Notes: a model not told the origin generated them from the letters alone. A stretch of 57,626 nt of DNA from Pseudomonadota bacterium (GCA_023444445.1 JAEXMK010000022.1:1-57626), one strand, 5' to 3'. Counted from the stretch's first letter, positions 24,445 to 32,926 are shown. Translations and numbers: made by a program.

Positions 24445-25382
24445 TGGTTTTTCTCCCGCTTTTCGAGACGGTTGAGCAGGATACGCAGCGCCAGCACGAT
24501 GATGAGGATCGCCCCTTGTGCACCGATCTGCCAGTCCGGTGAAATGCGCATGAAAGACAGGAACGAACCGGCAAGTGTCAGCGTCAGTGCGCCGATAACG
24601 GCACCGATTGGCGATACCCTGCCGCCGACGAATTCACCGCCGCCGAGGATGACGCCGGCAATCGACAGCAGCGTGTAGCGCAAAGCGATATTGGCGTCGG
24701 CCGATGTCGTCAGGCCCACAAGGGCGATACCGGACAGCACCGCGAAGAAACCGGCCAGCGCAAAGGTGGCGGCGCGAATGCCGACGACGGACCAGCCGGA
24801 ACGCTCGACAGAGCGGAAATTTCCGCCGACGCCGCGCATCAACACGCCGAACGAGGAGCGCATGACGATGTAGTGGGCGATGACCGCAATCAGGATACTG
24901 GCGACGATGGCGATCGGCACGAAAGGCGGTTTTGCCGTCATCAGTGTGCGGATGAAGGCAGGCGCCTGGCCGCCGGGCGAGGGGAGGATGAGAACGGCGA
25001 GGCCGCCCCAGACGAAACTCATGCCGAGCGTGACGACGATGGAAGGCAGGGCGCGGATATGGATGATGGCGCCCAACAGGGCGTAAACCGCAATTGCACC
25101 GGCAAAGATCGCAATTCCCAGGACGGGTGTGGTTTGCAGGAAGGTGGCCGTCACACATGCACAGAAACTGACAAAGGTGCCCATCGATAGGTCGAGATCG
25201 TTGACGGACATGATCAGCATCTGCGCAATGGTGGCGAGTGCGATCGGCACTGCCAGATTGAACAACAGGTTGAGGCCGTTATAGCTCATGGCACGCGGCT
25301 GCATGTAGAAAACGGCGGCGAGCAGAAAGGCGAGCGAGGCGGCGGGAATGATGAGGCGGAGTGCGTTTGCCGAGAGTTTCAT
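24441..25382 (-). CDS. CUT2 (ribose-type) ABC transporter permease 2
   Basis: Second permease of the same importer, 313 residues in the RbsC family. It shows IMSVNDLDLSMGTFVSFCAC (the conserved G-x-x-D-L-S segment in altered form), the coupling loop RGVGGNFRSVERSGW and ILGGGEFVGGRVSPIGAVIG. It overlaps both the ATPase and permease 1 by 4 bases, so the three are translationally coupled. With permease 1 it probably forms a heterodimer under the single fused ATPase. Confidence 0.9.
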   Translation of the reverse strand: MKLSANALRLIIPAASLAFLLAAVFYMQPRAMSYNGLNLLFNLAVPIALATIAQMLIMSVNDLDLSMGTFVSFCACVTATFLQTTPVLGIAIFAGAIAVYALLGAIIHIRALPSIVVTLGMSFVWGGLAVLILPSPGGQAPAFIRTLMTAKPPFVPIAIVASILIAVIAHYIVMRSSFGVLMRGVGGNFRSVERSGWSVVGIRAATFALAGFFAVLSGIALVGLTTSADANIALRYTLLSIAGVILGGGEFVGGRVSPIGAVIGALTLTLAGSFLSFMRISPDWQIGAQGAILIIVLALRILLNRLEKREKNQ

Positions 25383-26842
25383 GCGTGGTCTTCTCCCGCA
25401 AAGGAAGCGGCCAGCACATTCTGTTCGGTGATGTCCTCGCCCACCAGTTCGGCCTGAATGGCGCCGTCGCGGAAAACATAAACCCGGTCACAAAGGCGAA
25501 TTTCGTCCATTTCGGTGGAGTACCAGACGAAGGTGCGGCCGTGAGAGGCTTCGGTTCTCAAGATGTCGTAGACCTCCTGTTTGGTGCCGATATCAACGCC
25601 GCGCATCGGGTCGTCCATCAAGACGGTGCTGGCGGTGGTGGCGAGCGCACGGGCGAAAAGCACCTTCTGCTGGTTGCCGCCGGAGAGGGATAGGATCTTG
25701 TTGCCCATGTCAGGCGTGCGGATTTCGATGCGCTTCTTCCATTGCGCGCCGAGATCGCTCTCCTTGCTCCTGTCCACCATGCCTGCGGAAGAAATGTCCC
25801 GCAGCGACGCGATGGAGAGGTTCTTCAGGATACTCCACAGCGGGAAGGTGCCGTTCAGGCTGCGGTCGCCCGCGACAAAGGCGATATCGGTCTTGCGCGT
25901 CGGCAGCCAGCTGCTGTTGCGGGCCAGGTAAAGGTCGAGAAGCGCCTCCGTCTGTCCATGACCGCCAAGACCGGCAAGGCCGATGATCTCGCCGCGGAAA
26001 GCCTCGAAGGCAAGGCCTTCGCCTCGGCGCGCCGGCATGGAAAGCACCTTTTCGCCCGCCTTGCGGTTTTCGCTTTTCTGACGCTCCTGTTGCTTGACGA
26101 CACTGCCCATGGCTTCCACTAGTGTTCGTGTCGTGAAGTCGCCCGCTGCCCGGTCGGCCACCACGCGGCCGTCCTTCATCACGACGATGCGGGTGGCCGT
26201 TGAAAGAATCTCTCCGAGAATATGCGAGATCAGCAGAACGGAACCGCCGGTGCGGACAAAGCTGCGGACATAGTCCATCAACTGCTCGGCGAGACCGGCA
26301 TCGAGCGAGGAGGTTGGCTCATCGAGAATAACGAGCCTCGGGGCCTCAGGTGTGCGGCAGAAGTTAATGGCGATTTCCACCATCTGTCGCTCGGCAATGG
26401 AGAGTTCGGCAATCGTCAGCTCGCAATCGATGCCGTGGCCGGGAAAAATCTCGTCGAGCGTTTGCCGGATCATGGTGAGCGCGCGCCCGCGCCAGTTCCG
26501 CCCACTGATGGCGGCATGCATGATACGGACGTTTTCGCTGATCGTCAGGTTGGGGCAGAGCGAGAGTTCCTGAAAGACGCAGCGCACACCGCTGGCGCGG
26601 GCAACCGCTATGCCGTAGCGGCCATGCTCGCCGCGATAGGAAATGGAGCCTTCATGCGGCGTCAGCCCACCATTGATGACGTTGACGATGGTGGATTTTC
26701 CCGCGCCATTATGACCGACGAGCCCGAGGCATTCGCCGGATCGGATGACGAGATCAGCCCCGTCCAGCGCCTTGACTGCGCCGAATACGACCTTCACGCC
26801 GCGCGCGGCGACGACTTCTTCGGCCTCGATGATGTCATTCAT
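25379..26842 (-). CDS. CUT2 ABC transporter ATP-binding protein (double domain)
   Basis: Fused ATPase of the RbsA/MglA type, 487 residues with two nucleotide-binding domains. The N-terminal domain has Walker A GHNGAGKST and the variant signature LSIAERQM. The C-terminal domain has a degenerate Walker A (GLGGHGQTE, no GK[S/T]) but a full signature LSGGNQQKVLFARAL and DDPMRGVDIGTKQEVYD. This asymmetry is normal for the family. The ATG at 26842 is chosen; a TTG two codons upstream also opens the frame. It is separated from the binding-protein gene by a strong hairpin, typical of differential expression in such operons. Confidence 0.9.
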   Translation of the reverse strand: MNDIIEAEEVVAARGVKVVFGAVKALDGADLVIRSGECLGLVGHNGAGKSTIVNVINGGLTPHEGSISYRGEHGRYGIAVARASGVRCVFQELSLCPNLTISENVRIMHAAISGRNWRGRALTMIRQTLDEIFPGHGIDCELTIAELSIAERQMVEIAINFCRTPEAPRLVILDEPTSSLDAGLAEQLMDYVRSFVRTGGSVLLISHILGEILSTATRIVVMKDGRVVADRAAGDFTTRTLVEAMGSVVKQQERQKSENRKAGEKVLSMPARRGEGLAFEAFRGEIIGLAGLGGHGQTEALLDLYLARNSSWLPTRKTDIAFVAGDRSLNGTFPLWSILKNLSIASLRDISSAGMVDRSKESDLGAQWKKRIEIRTPDMGNKILSLSGGNQQKVLFARALATTASTVLMDDPMRGVDIGTKQEVYDILRTEASHGRTFVWYSTEMDEIRLCDRVYVFRDGAIQAELVGEDITEQNVLAASFAGEDHA

Positions 26843-26883
26843 GAGCAATTACGCCAGTGATCTGAAAATCGGATAATCTCGGT

Positions 26884-26922
26884 GATATCTGCGGTGCCCG
26901 TTTTCAGAACGCCGCAGATATC
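26884..26922 (-). other. Intercistronic hairpin in the CUT2 operon
   Basis: GATATCTGCGG (26884-26894) and CCGCAGATATC (26912-26922) form a perfect 11-bp stem with a 17-base loop between the binding-protein stop and the ATPase start. There is no U-tract, so it is likelier an mRNA 3'-end stabiliser or partial attenuator favouring the binding protein than a full terminator. Confidence 0.65.
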
Positions 26923-26941
26923 GATTGTGAACTGGCTCGGC

Positions 26942-27955
26942 TTACTTGGCGGCGATGGCCTTCTCAGCGTCCGCCTGCGAATATTCCACATTCGCGACGC
27001 CGCCCTTCTGGGTGGTCTTGAGGTTCTCTTCAAGATTGGCCTGGTCGATGCGCAGGAACGGAACCGTCAGGTCCTTCTTCACATCCTTGCCGTCGAGGAT
27101 CTGCTGCGCCACCCAGAATGCCAGCGTCGAAACGCCGGGAGCGATGGAGACCGACATGGTCTCATAGCCGCTCGCATCCTTCTGCTGTTTCCACCATTGC
27201 AACTCGTCTTCGCGGTTGCCCATGACGATGGTCGGCGTCGGGCGCTTGGCGGCGGCGAAAGCCTGCGCCGCACCGTAACCGTCACCGCCCTGCGTTACCA
27301 CGGCAGCGACCTCGGGAAGGCTTGGCAGAATGCCGGCAACGGCACGCTGTGCGACGTCCTGCGCCCAGTCGCCATTGACCGAACCGACGATCTTGAACTG
27401 CGGGTTCTTGGCTACGGCGTCGACAATACCGGCATGGATTTCGTCATCGACCGAAACACCGGCCAGGCCGCGAATTTCGAGCAGATTGCCGCCCTTCGGC
27501 ATGGCCTTGGCGAGGTAGTCGATCTGGCTTGCGCCCATGGCCTTGAAATCGACCGCAATGCGCCATGCGCAAGGCTCGGTGACGATGCCGTCGAAAGACA
27601 CCACGATGATGCCGGCATCACAGGCTTCCTTCACCGCGCCGTTCAGTGCGGTGGGGGAGGCGGCATTGATGACGATGGCGTCGTAACCCTGCAGGATGAG
27701 GTTCTGGATCTGCGCCGCCTGTTCGGTCGCCTGGTTTTCGGCTGTCGTGAAGGCGTCTGCTGCGGCCACCTGCTTGTCGGCAACCGCCTGTTTGGTAATT
27801 TTGTCCCAGCTGGTAAGCATCGCCTGACGCCAGGAATTGCCTGCGTAATTGTTTGAAAGCGCAATTTTTTTCGCCGACGTATCGGCATGAGCGGTGATCG
27901 GCAGCGCTGCACATGCGACAGCGGCCGATGCCATAAGCATCTTCCTGAAAGCCAT
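26942..27955 (-). CDS. CUT2 ABC transporter sugar-binding protein
   Basis: Periplasmic ligand-binding protein of 337 residues and the first gene of the importer operon. It has a signal peptide (MAFRKMLMASAAVACAALPI, cut after THA) and a Peripla_BP_4 fold (KIALSNNYAGNSWRQAML, QGYDAIVINAASPTALNGAV, TQGGDGYGAAQAF). The ATG at 27955 has GAGGGAGG at ideal spacing. Ligand-contacting residues cannot be assigned without structure; the family binds pentoses, hexoses, autoinducer-2-like sugars or polyols. Expression is probably controlled by the divergent sensor kinase and response regulator through the operator at 28122-28159. Confidence 0.92.
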   Translation of the reverse strand: MAFRKMLMASAAVACAALPITAHADTSAKKIALSNNYAGNSWRQAMLTSWDKITKQAVADKQVAAADAFTTAENQATEQAAQIQNLILQGYDAIVINAASPTALNGAVKEACDAGIIVVSFDGIVTEPCAWRIAVDFKAMGASQIDYLAKAMPKGGNLLEIRGLAGVSVDDEIHAGIVDAVAKNPQFKIVGSVNGDWAQDVAQRAVAGILPSLPEVAAVVTQGGDGYGAAQAFAAAKRPTPTIVMGNREDELQWWKQQKDASGYETMSVSIAPGVSTLAFWVAQQILDGKDVKKDLTVPFLRIDQANLEENLKTTQKGGVANVEYSQADAEKAIAAK

Positions 27956-28258
27956 TTGATTTCCTCCCTCGTGGCTTGCCCTTTTCGAGCCCGGAATTCT
28001 CGCAACGCCGCAAATCTCCTCGGCGGCGGGTGGAATTCCTTTGCACTGGAGCTCCTTTCCCCAGTAGAAGCGAGAATGACCAAGAAGATTTCGCTTGTAT
28101 AGGCGGATAGCGGCAATCTTCCTGCGGGTTTCCGCAGAAAGCTTGCGGGAACCCGCAGGACGAAACGCCACTGCCGGGCGCAGAATGGATGACGCGGCGT
28201 TCCGATGTGTCGAAACTGCGCCGCCAGATATGGCAGACGCTTGGGAGGGCGTCGGCAA
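27956..28258. other. Divergent regulatory region, transporter versus kinase
   Basis: About 300 non-coding bases between the transporter operon and its putative regulators. It holds the operator and minus-strand promoter listed separately, the ribosome binding sites of both genes, and an unassigned patch with GCAACGCCGCAAATC. No small gene is seen. Confidence 0.6.
28096..28159 (-). promoter_or_regulatory. Tandem palindromic operator and promoter of the CUT2 operon
   Basis: Two 14-bp palindromes, TGCGGGTTTCCGCA (28123-28136) and TGCGGGAACCCGCA (28144-28157), have centres exactly 21 bp apart, two helical turns. Together, 28121-28136 and 28144-28159 also form a larger inverted repeat with one mismatch. 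On the minus strand a -10 box TATACA lies at 28096-28101 with no good -35. This puts the palindromes near -40 and -61 from the likely start, the class II layout for LuxR-type regulators. Binding by the neighbouring regulator is inference. Confidence 0.65.
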
Positions 28259-29494
28259 ATGTTGGATACGCCAAAAAGCGCGCTTTTTCATCACTACATG
28301 GGTATTTCACGGCTGCTGGCCGGGCAGCTGGAATTCAACGCCATTATTCAGGCGGTTGCGACCGAGATCAGCCATATCATCCCGCATGACCACATGGACG
28401 TCTGCATCAAGCAGCTGGATGACAAATACCACATCGCCTATGAGAGCGGGCTTGTCAGTGCCTGGAGCAAACATCCGCCGGCACTTTTGACCGGAAGTCC
28501 TATCCGCTCCCTGCTGTCGGGCGAAGTCGAGCATCTTCTGAGCGGCGATGCCTGCGCCGATCCGCGATTTCATTTCAAAGGCGCCTTTTCCAGTCCCATC
28601 CATGAGCTCGACCTGCATAGCCGCCTGCATGTTCCGATGAAGGTGCACGGCGATATCATCGGCGCGCTTAGCTGTTCCTGCCATCGGGCCGATGCCTATA
28701 CGATGGAAGATCTCGCCAATGCCCGCGCTGTTGCGGATCTGCTGGCGCCCTATTTTTACGCCATTCGCGCCGCGGAACAGGCCAAACGCTCGGCCATAGA
28801 GGAAGCCCGTGCCAATGCCCGTGAAGAAGGTCTGCGCCTTGGCGCGCTGCAATTGACCGAGGCGCTGGAGGCCGAGCGGCAGCGCATCGGTATGGATCTG
28901 CACGACCAGACGCTGGCGGATCTCACCCGGCTGGCCCGGCGTATCGAACGCATGAGCCATACCCCAGACGTGTCGGGGGAGATGCTGGAACCGGTGGTGC
29001 GCAGCCTGCAGCACTGCATGCAGGATTTGCGCGAAATCATCGAGGAAGCAAAACCTTCCATCCTGCAATTGTTCGGCGTGGTTGAGGCCATCGAAACCTA
29101 TGTGGACCGCTCCGTACGCGATAGCGGATGCGCGATCGACTGGTCGGTGACGGATGAGACGGGCGGGCTGGTGGAAAGGCTGGACAAGACGGTGGCCATT
29201 TCGCTGTTCCGCATCGTGCAGGAAGCCATCAACAATGCCATTCGCCATGCCCAGCCGGAAACTATTGCCGTAACGCTGTCGTCGGTGGATGGCGGCTTGC
29301 GGGTGACGGTCAGCGATGATGGCAGCGGTGGCGGCGAAGGCGGCGCATCCGGTGGCCTCGGCATCGGCAACATGAAAACGCGGGCGCGGCTGATTTCAGC
29401 CAGGTTCGATATAGGCGGCAACGGCATGGGGGCGGGAACCCTCATCACCGTGACCTTGCCGGAAGATGCTTTCGACCGGCGGGAGGAGTTGTGA
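28259..29494 (+). CDS. Soluble GAF-domain histidine kinase (NarX-type core)
   Basis: Cytoplasmic sensor kinase of 411 residues without membrane segments. A GAF domain (about 25-165) and a coiled linker (170-205) precede a HisKA_3 domain with phosphoacceptor H215 (ERQRIGMDLHDQTLADL) and an ATPase domain with N-box FRIVQEAINNAIRHA and G-box GGLGIGNMKTRARL. HisKA_3 kinases pair with LuxR-type regulators, and such a gene follows after one base. The ATG at 28259 has GGAGG ten bases upstream; upstream in-frame starts are not supported. The GAF ligand is unknown: it must sense something inside the cell, such as the imported compound or its lactone. Confidence 0.88.
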   Translation: MLDTPKSALFHHYMGISRLLAGQLEFNAIIQAVATEISHIIPHDHMDVCIKQLDDKYHIAYESGLVSAWSKHPPALLTGSPIRSLLSGEVEHLLSGDACADPRFHFKGAFSSPIHELDLHSRLHVPMKVHGDIIGALSCSCHRADAYTMEDLANARAVADLLAPYFYAIRAAEQAKRSAIEEARANAREEGLRLGALQLTEALEAERQRIGMDLHDQTLADLTRLARRIERMSHTPDVSGEMLEPVVRSLQHCMQDLREIIEEAKPSILQLFGVVEAIETYVDRSVRDSGCAIDWSVTDETGGLVERLDKTVAISLFRIVQEAINNAIRHAQPETIAVTLSSVDGGLRVTVSDDGSGGGEGGASGGLGIGNMKTRARLISARFDIGGNGMGAGTLITVTLPEDAFDRREEL

Positions 29495-29495
29495 C

Positions 29496-30218
29496 ATGGA
29501 CGTGCTGATCGTCGAGGACGATGCGCTGCACCGGGCCTATCTGAACGAGGCGGTAAGAGCTGCCCTGCCGGAGTGCGACAAGGTGCTGGAAGCGGCAAAC
29601 GGCAGGACGGGCGAGAAGCTCGCGCGGGAAAATCGCGCCGCCCATATTGTTATGGATTTGCAGATGAACGAGCGCAACGGCATCGAGGCGGCGCGCACCA
29701 TCTGGAAGGAAAGGCCGGATACCCGCATCCTGTTCTGGTCCAACTATTCCGACGAAGCCTATGTGCGTGGTGTTTCCCGCATCGTGCCGGAAGGGGCTGC
29801 CTATGGCTATGTGCTGAAATCGGCCTCCGATGACCGCCTGCGGCTGGCGCTCAGGAGCATCTTCATCGAGGCGCAATGCGTGATCGACAGGGAAGTGCGC
29901 GGCCTGCAGGAAAAGAGCCTCGGCAAGGTGCATGGTTTTACCGATTCCGAATATGAAATTCTTGTCGACGTCGCACTCGGGCTCACCGACAAGGCGATTG
30001 CGCGTCGTCGTAACCTGTCGCTGCGCAGCGTACAGAACCGGCTGCAAAGCCTCTACGAAAAGCTGAACGTGCATCAGGCGGCCGGCGATGACGAGGCGGA
30101 AGGCCGGTTTAATCTTCGAACCCGGGCCGTTACCGTGGCGTTCCTGCGCAAGCTGTTGAACTACAGCGCTCTCGAAAAAGCCGAGCGGGAACTGGCGGAA
30201 TGGGCGGGGAACCGATGA
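29496..30218 (+). CDS. LuxR/NarL-family response regulator
   Basis: A 240-residue regulator. The receiver domain is complete (VEDD at 6-9, phosphoacceptor D54 in HIVMDLQM, serine in FWSNYS, lysine in YVLKSAS). A LuxR-type helix-turn-helix follows (about 145-205: FTDSEYEILVDVALGLTDKA, IARRRNLSLRSVQNRLQSLY), with an unusually long C-terminal tail of about 35 residues. The start at 29496 follows GGAGG; an earlier ATG at 29466 lies inside the kinase gene. It is translationally coupled to the kinase and probably binds the double palindrome upstream of the operon pair. It converges on the topoisomerase gene 3 bases away. Confidence 0.9.
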   Translation: MDVLIVEDDALHRAYLNEAVRAALPECDKVLEAANGRTGEKLARENRAAHIVMDLQMNERNGIEAARTIWKERPDTRILFWSNYSDEAYVRGVSRIVPEGAAYGYVLKSASDDRLRLALRSIFIEAQCVIDREVRGLQEKSLGKVHGFTDSEYEILVDVALGLTDKAIARRRNLSLRSVQNRLQSLYEKLNVHQAAGDDEAEGRFNLRTRAVTVAFLRKLLNYSALEKAERELAEWAGNR

Positions 30219-30221
30219 TCA

Positions 30222-31253
30222 TCAGGGCAGGAAGGCAACCAGGCGCCTTTCATCCGCTCTGAGGCCGGAAACCGGTTTCGCCCCGACTTTCAAAATACGG
30301 CCAAGTTTTTTCTGCGCTTTTTCCTCTGTCGCAATGTCGAGGACGGCGGGGTGCACATAGCTCTTGCGGCAGATGGCGGGCGTGTTGGAAAGCTCCGCCG
30401 CCGCTGCTTGGCACATGCCCTTGATGCTGGGTTTTTCACCCGCGGCCACATGTTCCATCGCGTTGCAGAAGGCTGCAAGCGTTCCGCCCCAGGTGCGGAA
30501 GGTCTTGGCGGAGATGCCTTCTCCGCCAATACGGGCGAGGTAAGCGTTGAGATCGCTGGAATCGACGGAATGCACCCGGTTTTCACTGTCCTGCCAAACG
30601 AACAGTTCCTTGCCGGGCAGATCGGCGATTTCCTCGAGGATTTTCTGAAGGCGAGGGTGGCGCAATTGCCGTTTTACCTTCTGTCCGCCCTTGGCGGCAA
30701 AGCGTAATTCGATGGTTTCGCCGAAGGACACGTGTCGCTTGAGCAATGTCGTCGCGCCATAGGTGCCGTTGGTTTCGAGATAGGAGCGGTTGCCGACGCG
30801 CAGATAGGCGGCATCAAGAAGCAGCGTCAGGGCCGCCAGCGTCATTTCCTGTCCGTGATCCTGCTTGGCAATGTCTGCCATGGCGCGGCGGCGAATGGCG
30901 GGCAGCGCCTTGCCGAAGCTTTTCAGCTGAAAGAACTTTGTCTCGCCCCTCAGTGCGTGCCAGTCGGGATGATAACGATATTGTTTTCGCCCGCGCGCGT
31001 CAAAGCCGGTGGCCTGTAGGTGCCCTGACGGGTCGATGCAGATCCACACGTCTCTGTAGGCGGGCGGCACGCCGAGCGATTTGATACGCCTGAGTTCTTC
31101 ATTGTCGGAGAGAAGCTCGCCGCCCGGTAGCCGGTAACAGAAGCCGCGGCCGCGTTTCTCGCGGGCAATACCCGGCTCCTGATCATTGACATAGGCAAGT
31201 CCGATTTTGGCGAGAAGACGGGTGGGAGGCTGTGGCATGGTTGTTTCCGGCAC
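30222..31253 (-). CDS. Bacterial DNA topoisomerase IB
   Basis: Relaxes supercoils by a transient 3'-phosphotyrosyl nick, as in poxviral and eukaryotic type IB enzymes. The 343 residues show the N-terminal clamp (GRGFCYRLPGGE, IPPAYRDVWIC-like segment VPPAYRDVWICIDP), the catalytic-domain segments LRVGNRSY and KTFRTWGGT (with R253), and nucleophile Y299 (CRKSYVHPAV). This is a non-essential, patchily distributed enzyme in bacteria and common in Rhizobiales. It is an isolated gene. Confidence 0.93.
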   Translation of the reverse strand: MPETTMPQPPTRLLAKIGLAYVNDQEPGIAREKRGRGFCYRLPGGELLSDNEELRRIKSLGVPPAYRDVWICIDPSGHLQATGFDARGRKQYRYHPDWHALRGETKFFQLKSFGKALPAIRRRAMADIAKQDHGQEMTLAALTLLLDAAYLRVGNRSYLETNGTYGATTLLKRHVSFGETIELRFAAKGGQKVKRQLRHPRLQKILEEIADLPGKELFVWQDSENRVHSVDSSDLNAYLARIGGEGISAKTFRTWGGTLAAFCNAMEHVAAGEKPSIKGMCQAAAAELSNTPAICRKSYVHPAVLDIATEEKAQKKLGRILKVGAKPVSGLRADERRLVAFLP

Positions 31254-31278
31254 GTTTAAGGTTGCAGGAAACGAGAAA

Positions 31279-31304
31279 CAGGCCGCCTTCGTTCCGGCGG
31301 CCTG
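31279..31304 (-). terminator. Intrinsic terminator after the PQQ-dependent dehydrogenase
   Basis: CAGGCCGCC/GGCGGCCTG is a 9-bp perfect stem with an 8-base loop. On the minus strand it is followed by TTTCTCGTTT, a U-rich tail just downstream of the dehydrogenase stop. Confidence 0.75.
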
Positions 31305-31325
31305 CTGTTCCGGTTGCGACTTTTC

Positions 31326-32555
31326 TCAGCCGGCCTTGGCGATCCGCAAAATTTGCGAGTTGCCGCCGCCGCGCTCTTCGGTCACGGCATAGACGGCGCC
31401 ATCCGGACCCACTTTCACATCACGAATGCGCGCTTCCAGCGGCAATCGGCTTTCCGTCGCAACTTTGTCGCCGTCAATGTGCAGGATGACAAGGCCCTGG
31501 CTCACCAGACCGCCTACGATGAAGGCTCCCTTCCACTCGGGAATCTGGTCGCCGTCGTAAAAGGCCATGCCGGACGGTCCGATGACGGGGTCCCAATAAT
31601 AAACCGGCTGTTCCATGCCTTCCTTGGCGGTGGCACCTTCGCCAACGGACCGGCCGCTATATTCGACACCGTAGGTGATGACCGGCCAGCCATAATTGAG
31701 GCCCGCCTTCGGCAGGTTCAGCTCATCGCCGCCCTTCGGGCCATGTTCCACCGTCCAGAGCCTGCCCTTTCCATCCAGCGCTGCCGACTGGAGGTTACGG
31801 TGGCCATAGCTCCATATCTCGGGGAGGGCGTTCTGCTGGCCGGCGAAGGGGTTGCCCTCGAAGGCCTTGCCTTCGGCATCAATGCGGAAGACCTTGCCGA
31901 GCCCGCTCGACAGGTCCTGCGCCTGCACACGCGGCGTTGCGTCTGAACGTTCACCGACAGTGACGTAGAGCTCGTTGTTCTGGCCGAAGACCAGGCGGGA
32001 GCCGAAATGCTTGTCGCCATCATAGGTCGGCATCTGGCGGAAAATCACCGAGACGTCTTCCAGTTTTGCTGCTCCACCCTCTTCGGTCAGTTTGGCCGAT
32101 GCGACGGAGGTGCCGTTGCCGCCATCCCGTGGCTCGGAAAAAGAAAAGAAGATTTTACGGGAGGTTTCGAAATCGGGAGCCAAAGCGATGTCGAGCAGAC
32201 CGCCCTGTCCGTCGGACGCCACCTCCGGCACGCCTTCGATCGCCGGGCCAGCCTTGCCGTCAGCCACGATATGCATGGCGCCCTCCTTGGCGGCGACGAT
32301 CATGCGGCCGTCAGGCAGGAATTCCATGGACCACAGGTGGGGCAGACCCTCTGCGACGATGGATTTTTCGACGCTCGGCTGTGCAGCAGCCTGCGGCGCG
32401 CGTGTCTGACCCTCAAAAGCCGGTTTCTGATCCGGTGCATTCGGTCGTTTCGTTTCGGCAGCCGGGGCGGTCTGGGCATGGGCAACGGTGGCAAGCGGCA
32501 TGGCAAGCAGTGCGCACAGGATCGTCGAACTCAGAAATCGGTTTTTGTGGAACAT
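31326..32555 (-). CDS. PQQ-dependent sugar dehydrogenase (YliI/GSDH family)
   Basis: Predicted soluble periplasmic aldose dehydrogenase using pyrroloquinoline quinone. The 409 residues have a signal peptide (MFHKNRFLSSTILCALLAMP, cut after AHA) followed by an Ala/Pro/Gln-rich linker. The six-bladed GSDH propeller contains GLPHLWSMEFLPDGRMIVA, LLDIALAPDF, RIDAEGKAFEGNPF, YGHRNLQSAALD and EHGPKGGDELN. The start at 32555 is preferred because AAGGGAG precedes it. The YliI-type enzyme of E. coli oxidises aldoses weakly, so the true substrate is uncertain. It is monocistronic. Confidence 0.88.
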   Translation of the reverse strand: MFHKNRFLSSTILCALLAMPLATVAHAQTAPAAETKRPNAPDQKPAFEGQTRAPQAAAQPSVEKSIVAEGLPHLWSMEFLPDGRMIVAAKEGAMHIVADGKAGPAIEGVPEVASDGQGGLLDIALAPDFETSRKIFFSFSEPRDGGNGTSVASAKLTEEGGAAKLEDVSVIFRQMPTYDGDKHFGSRLVFGQNNELYVTVGERSDATPRVQAQDLSSGLGKVFRIDAEGKAFEGNPFAGQQNALPEIWSYGHRNLQSAALDGKGRLWTVEHGPKGGDELNLPKAGLNYGWPVITYGVEYSGRSVGEGATAKEGMEQPVYYWDPVIGPSGMAFYDGDQIPEWKGAFIVGGLVSQGLVILHIDGDKVATESRLPLEARIRDVKVGPDGAVYAVTEERGGGNSQILRIAKAG

Positions 32556-32689
32556 GGGTCTCCCTTCCATCGTTTACGTCCCGTCGAGAACCATTTGGGG
32601 AGCATTTCGTTTCCTTCGTTAGTTTCAAGAAAACTTGATCATTGCGTGTGCAGGCGGCACGCTCTTTTCTCATCCATGCGAATTCATAA

Positions 32690-32714
32690 GGAACCGCAAG
32701 CCTGCGGCCGCGTT
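32690..32714 (+). promoter_or_regulatory. EcfG-type (general stress response) promoter
   Basis: GGAAC (32690-32694), a 16-base spacer and CGTT (32711-32714) match the alphaproteobacterial sigma-EcfG consensus exactly. It lies 26 bases before the 61-residue gene's ATG, giving a short leader with GGAGG. The exact fit and position make accidental occurrence unlikely. Confidence 0.75.
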
Positions 32715-32740
32715 TTCCCCTTTGTTACACGGAGGGCGAC

Positions 32741-32926
32741 ATGCAGATCATCGACAACAAAACCATCGACGCGGACAGAACCAAACCGATCCTCAACGTT
32801 GCGGAATTCTGCCGGCGCTACCGGCTGGACAAGGCGGAGGAGACCCGGCTCAGAAAGCTGTTCGGCGAGTTCGCCTCGCGGCATGAGCTTCTGATGAATG
32901 CGCAGCGCAAGCCGAGCTTCCGCTGA
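32741..32926 (+). CDS. Small conserved protein under stress-type promoter
   Basis: A 61-residue soluble protein of unknown function. It begins MQIIDNKTIDADRTKPILNV and continues with a charged, probably helical region (CRRYRLDKAEETRLRKLFGE). The ribosome binding site GGAGG is at ideal spacing and the reading frame fills the gap between the promoter and the convergent rsmJ stop, which it abuts. A GGAAC-N16-CGTT promoter upstream implies expression in the EcfG general stress response. No DNA-binding or enzymatic motif is obvious; the helical C-terminal part could mediate protein contacts. Confidence 0.75.
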   Translation: MQIIDNKTIDADRTKPILNVAEFCRRYRLDKAEETRLRKLFGEFASRHELLMNAQRKPSFR

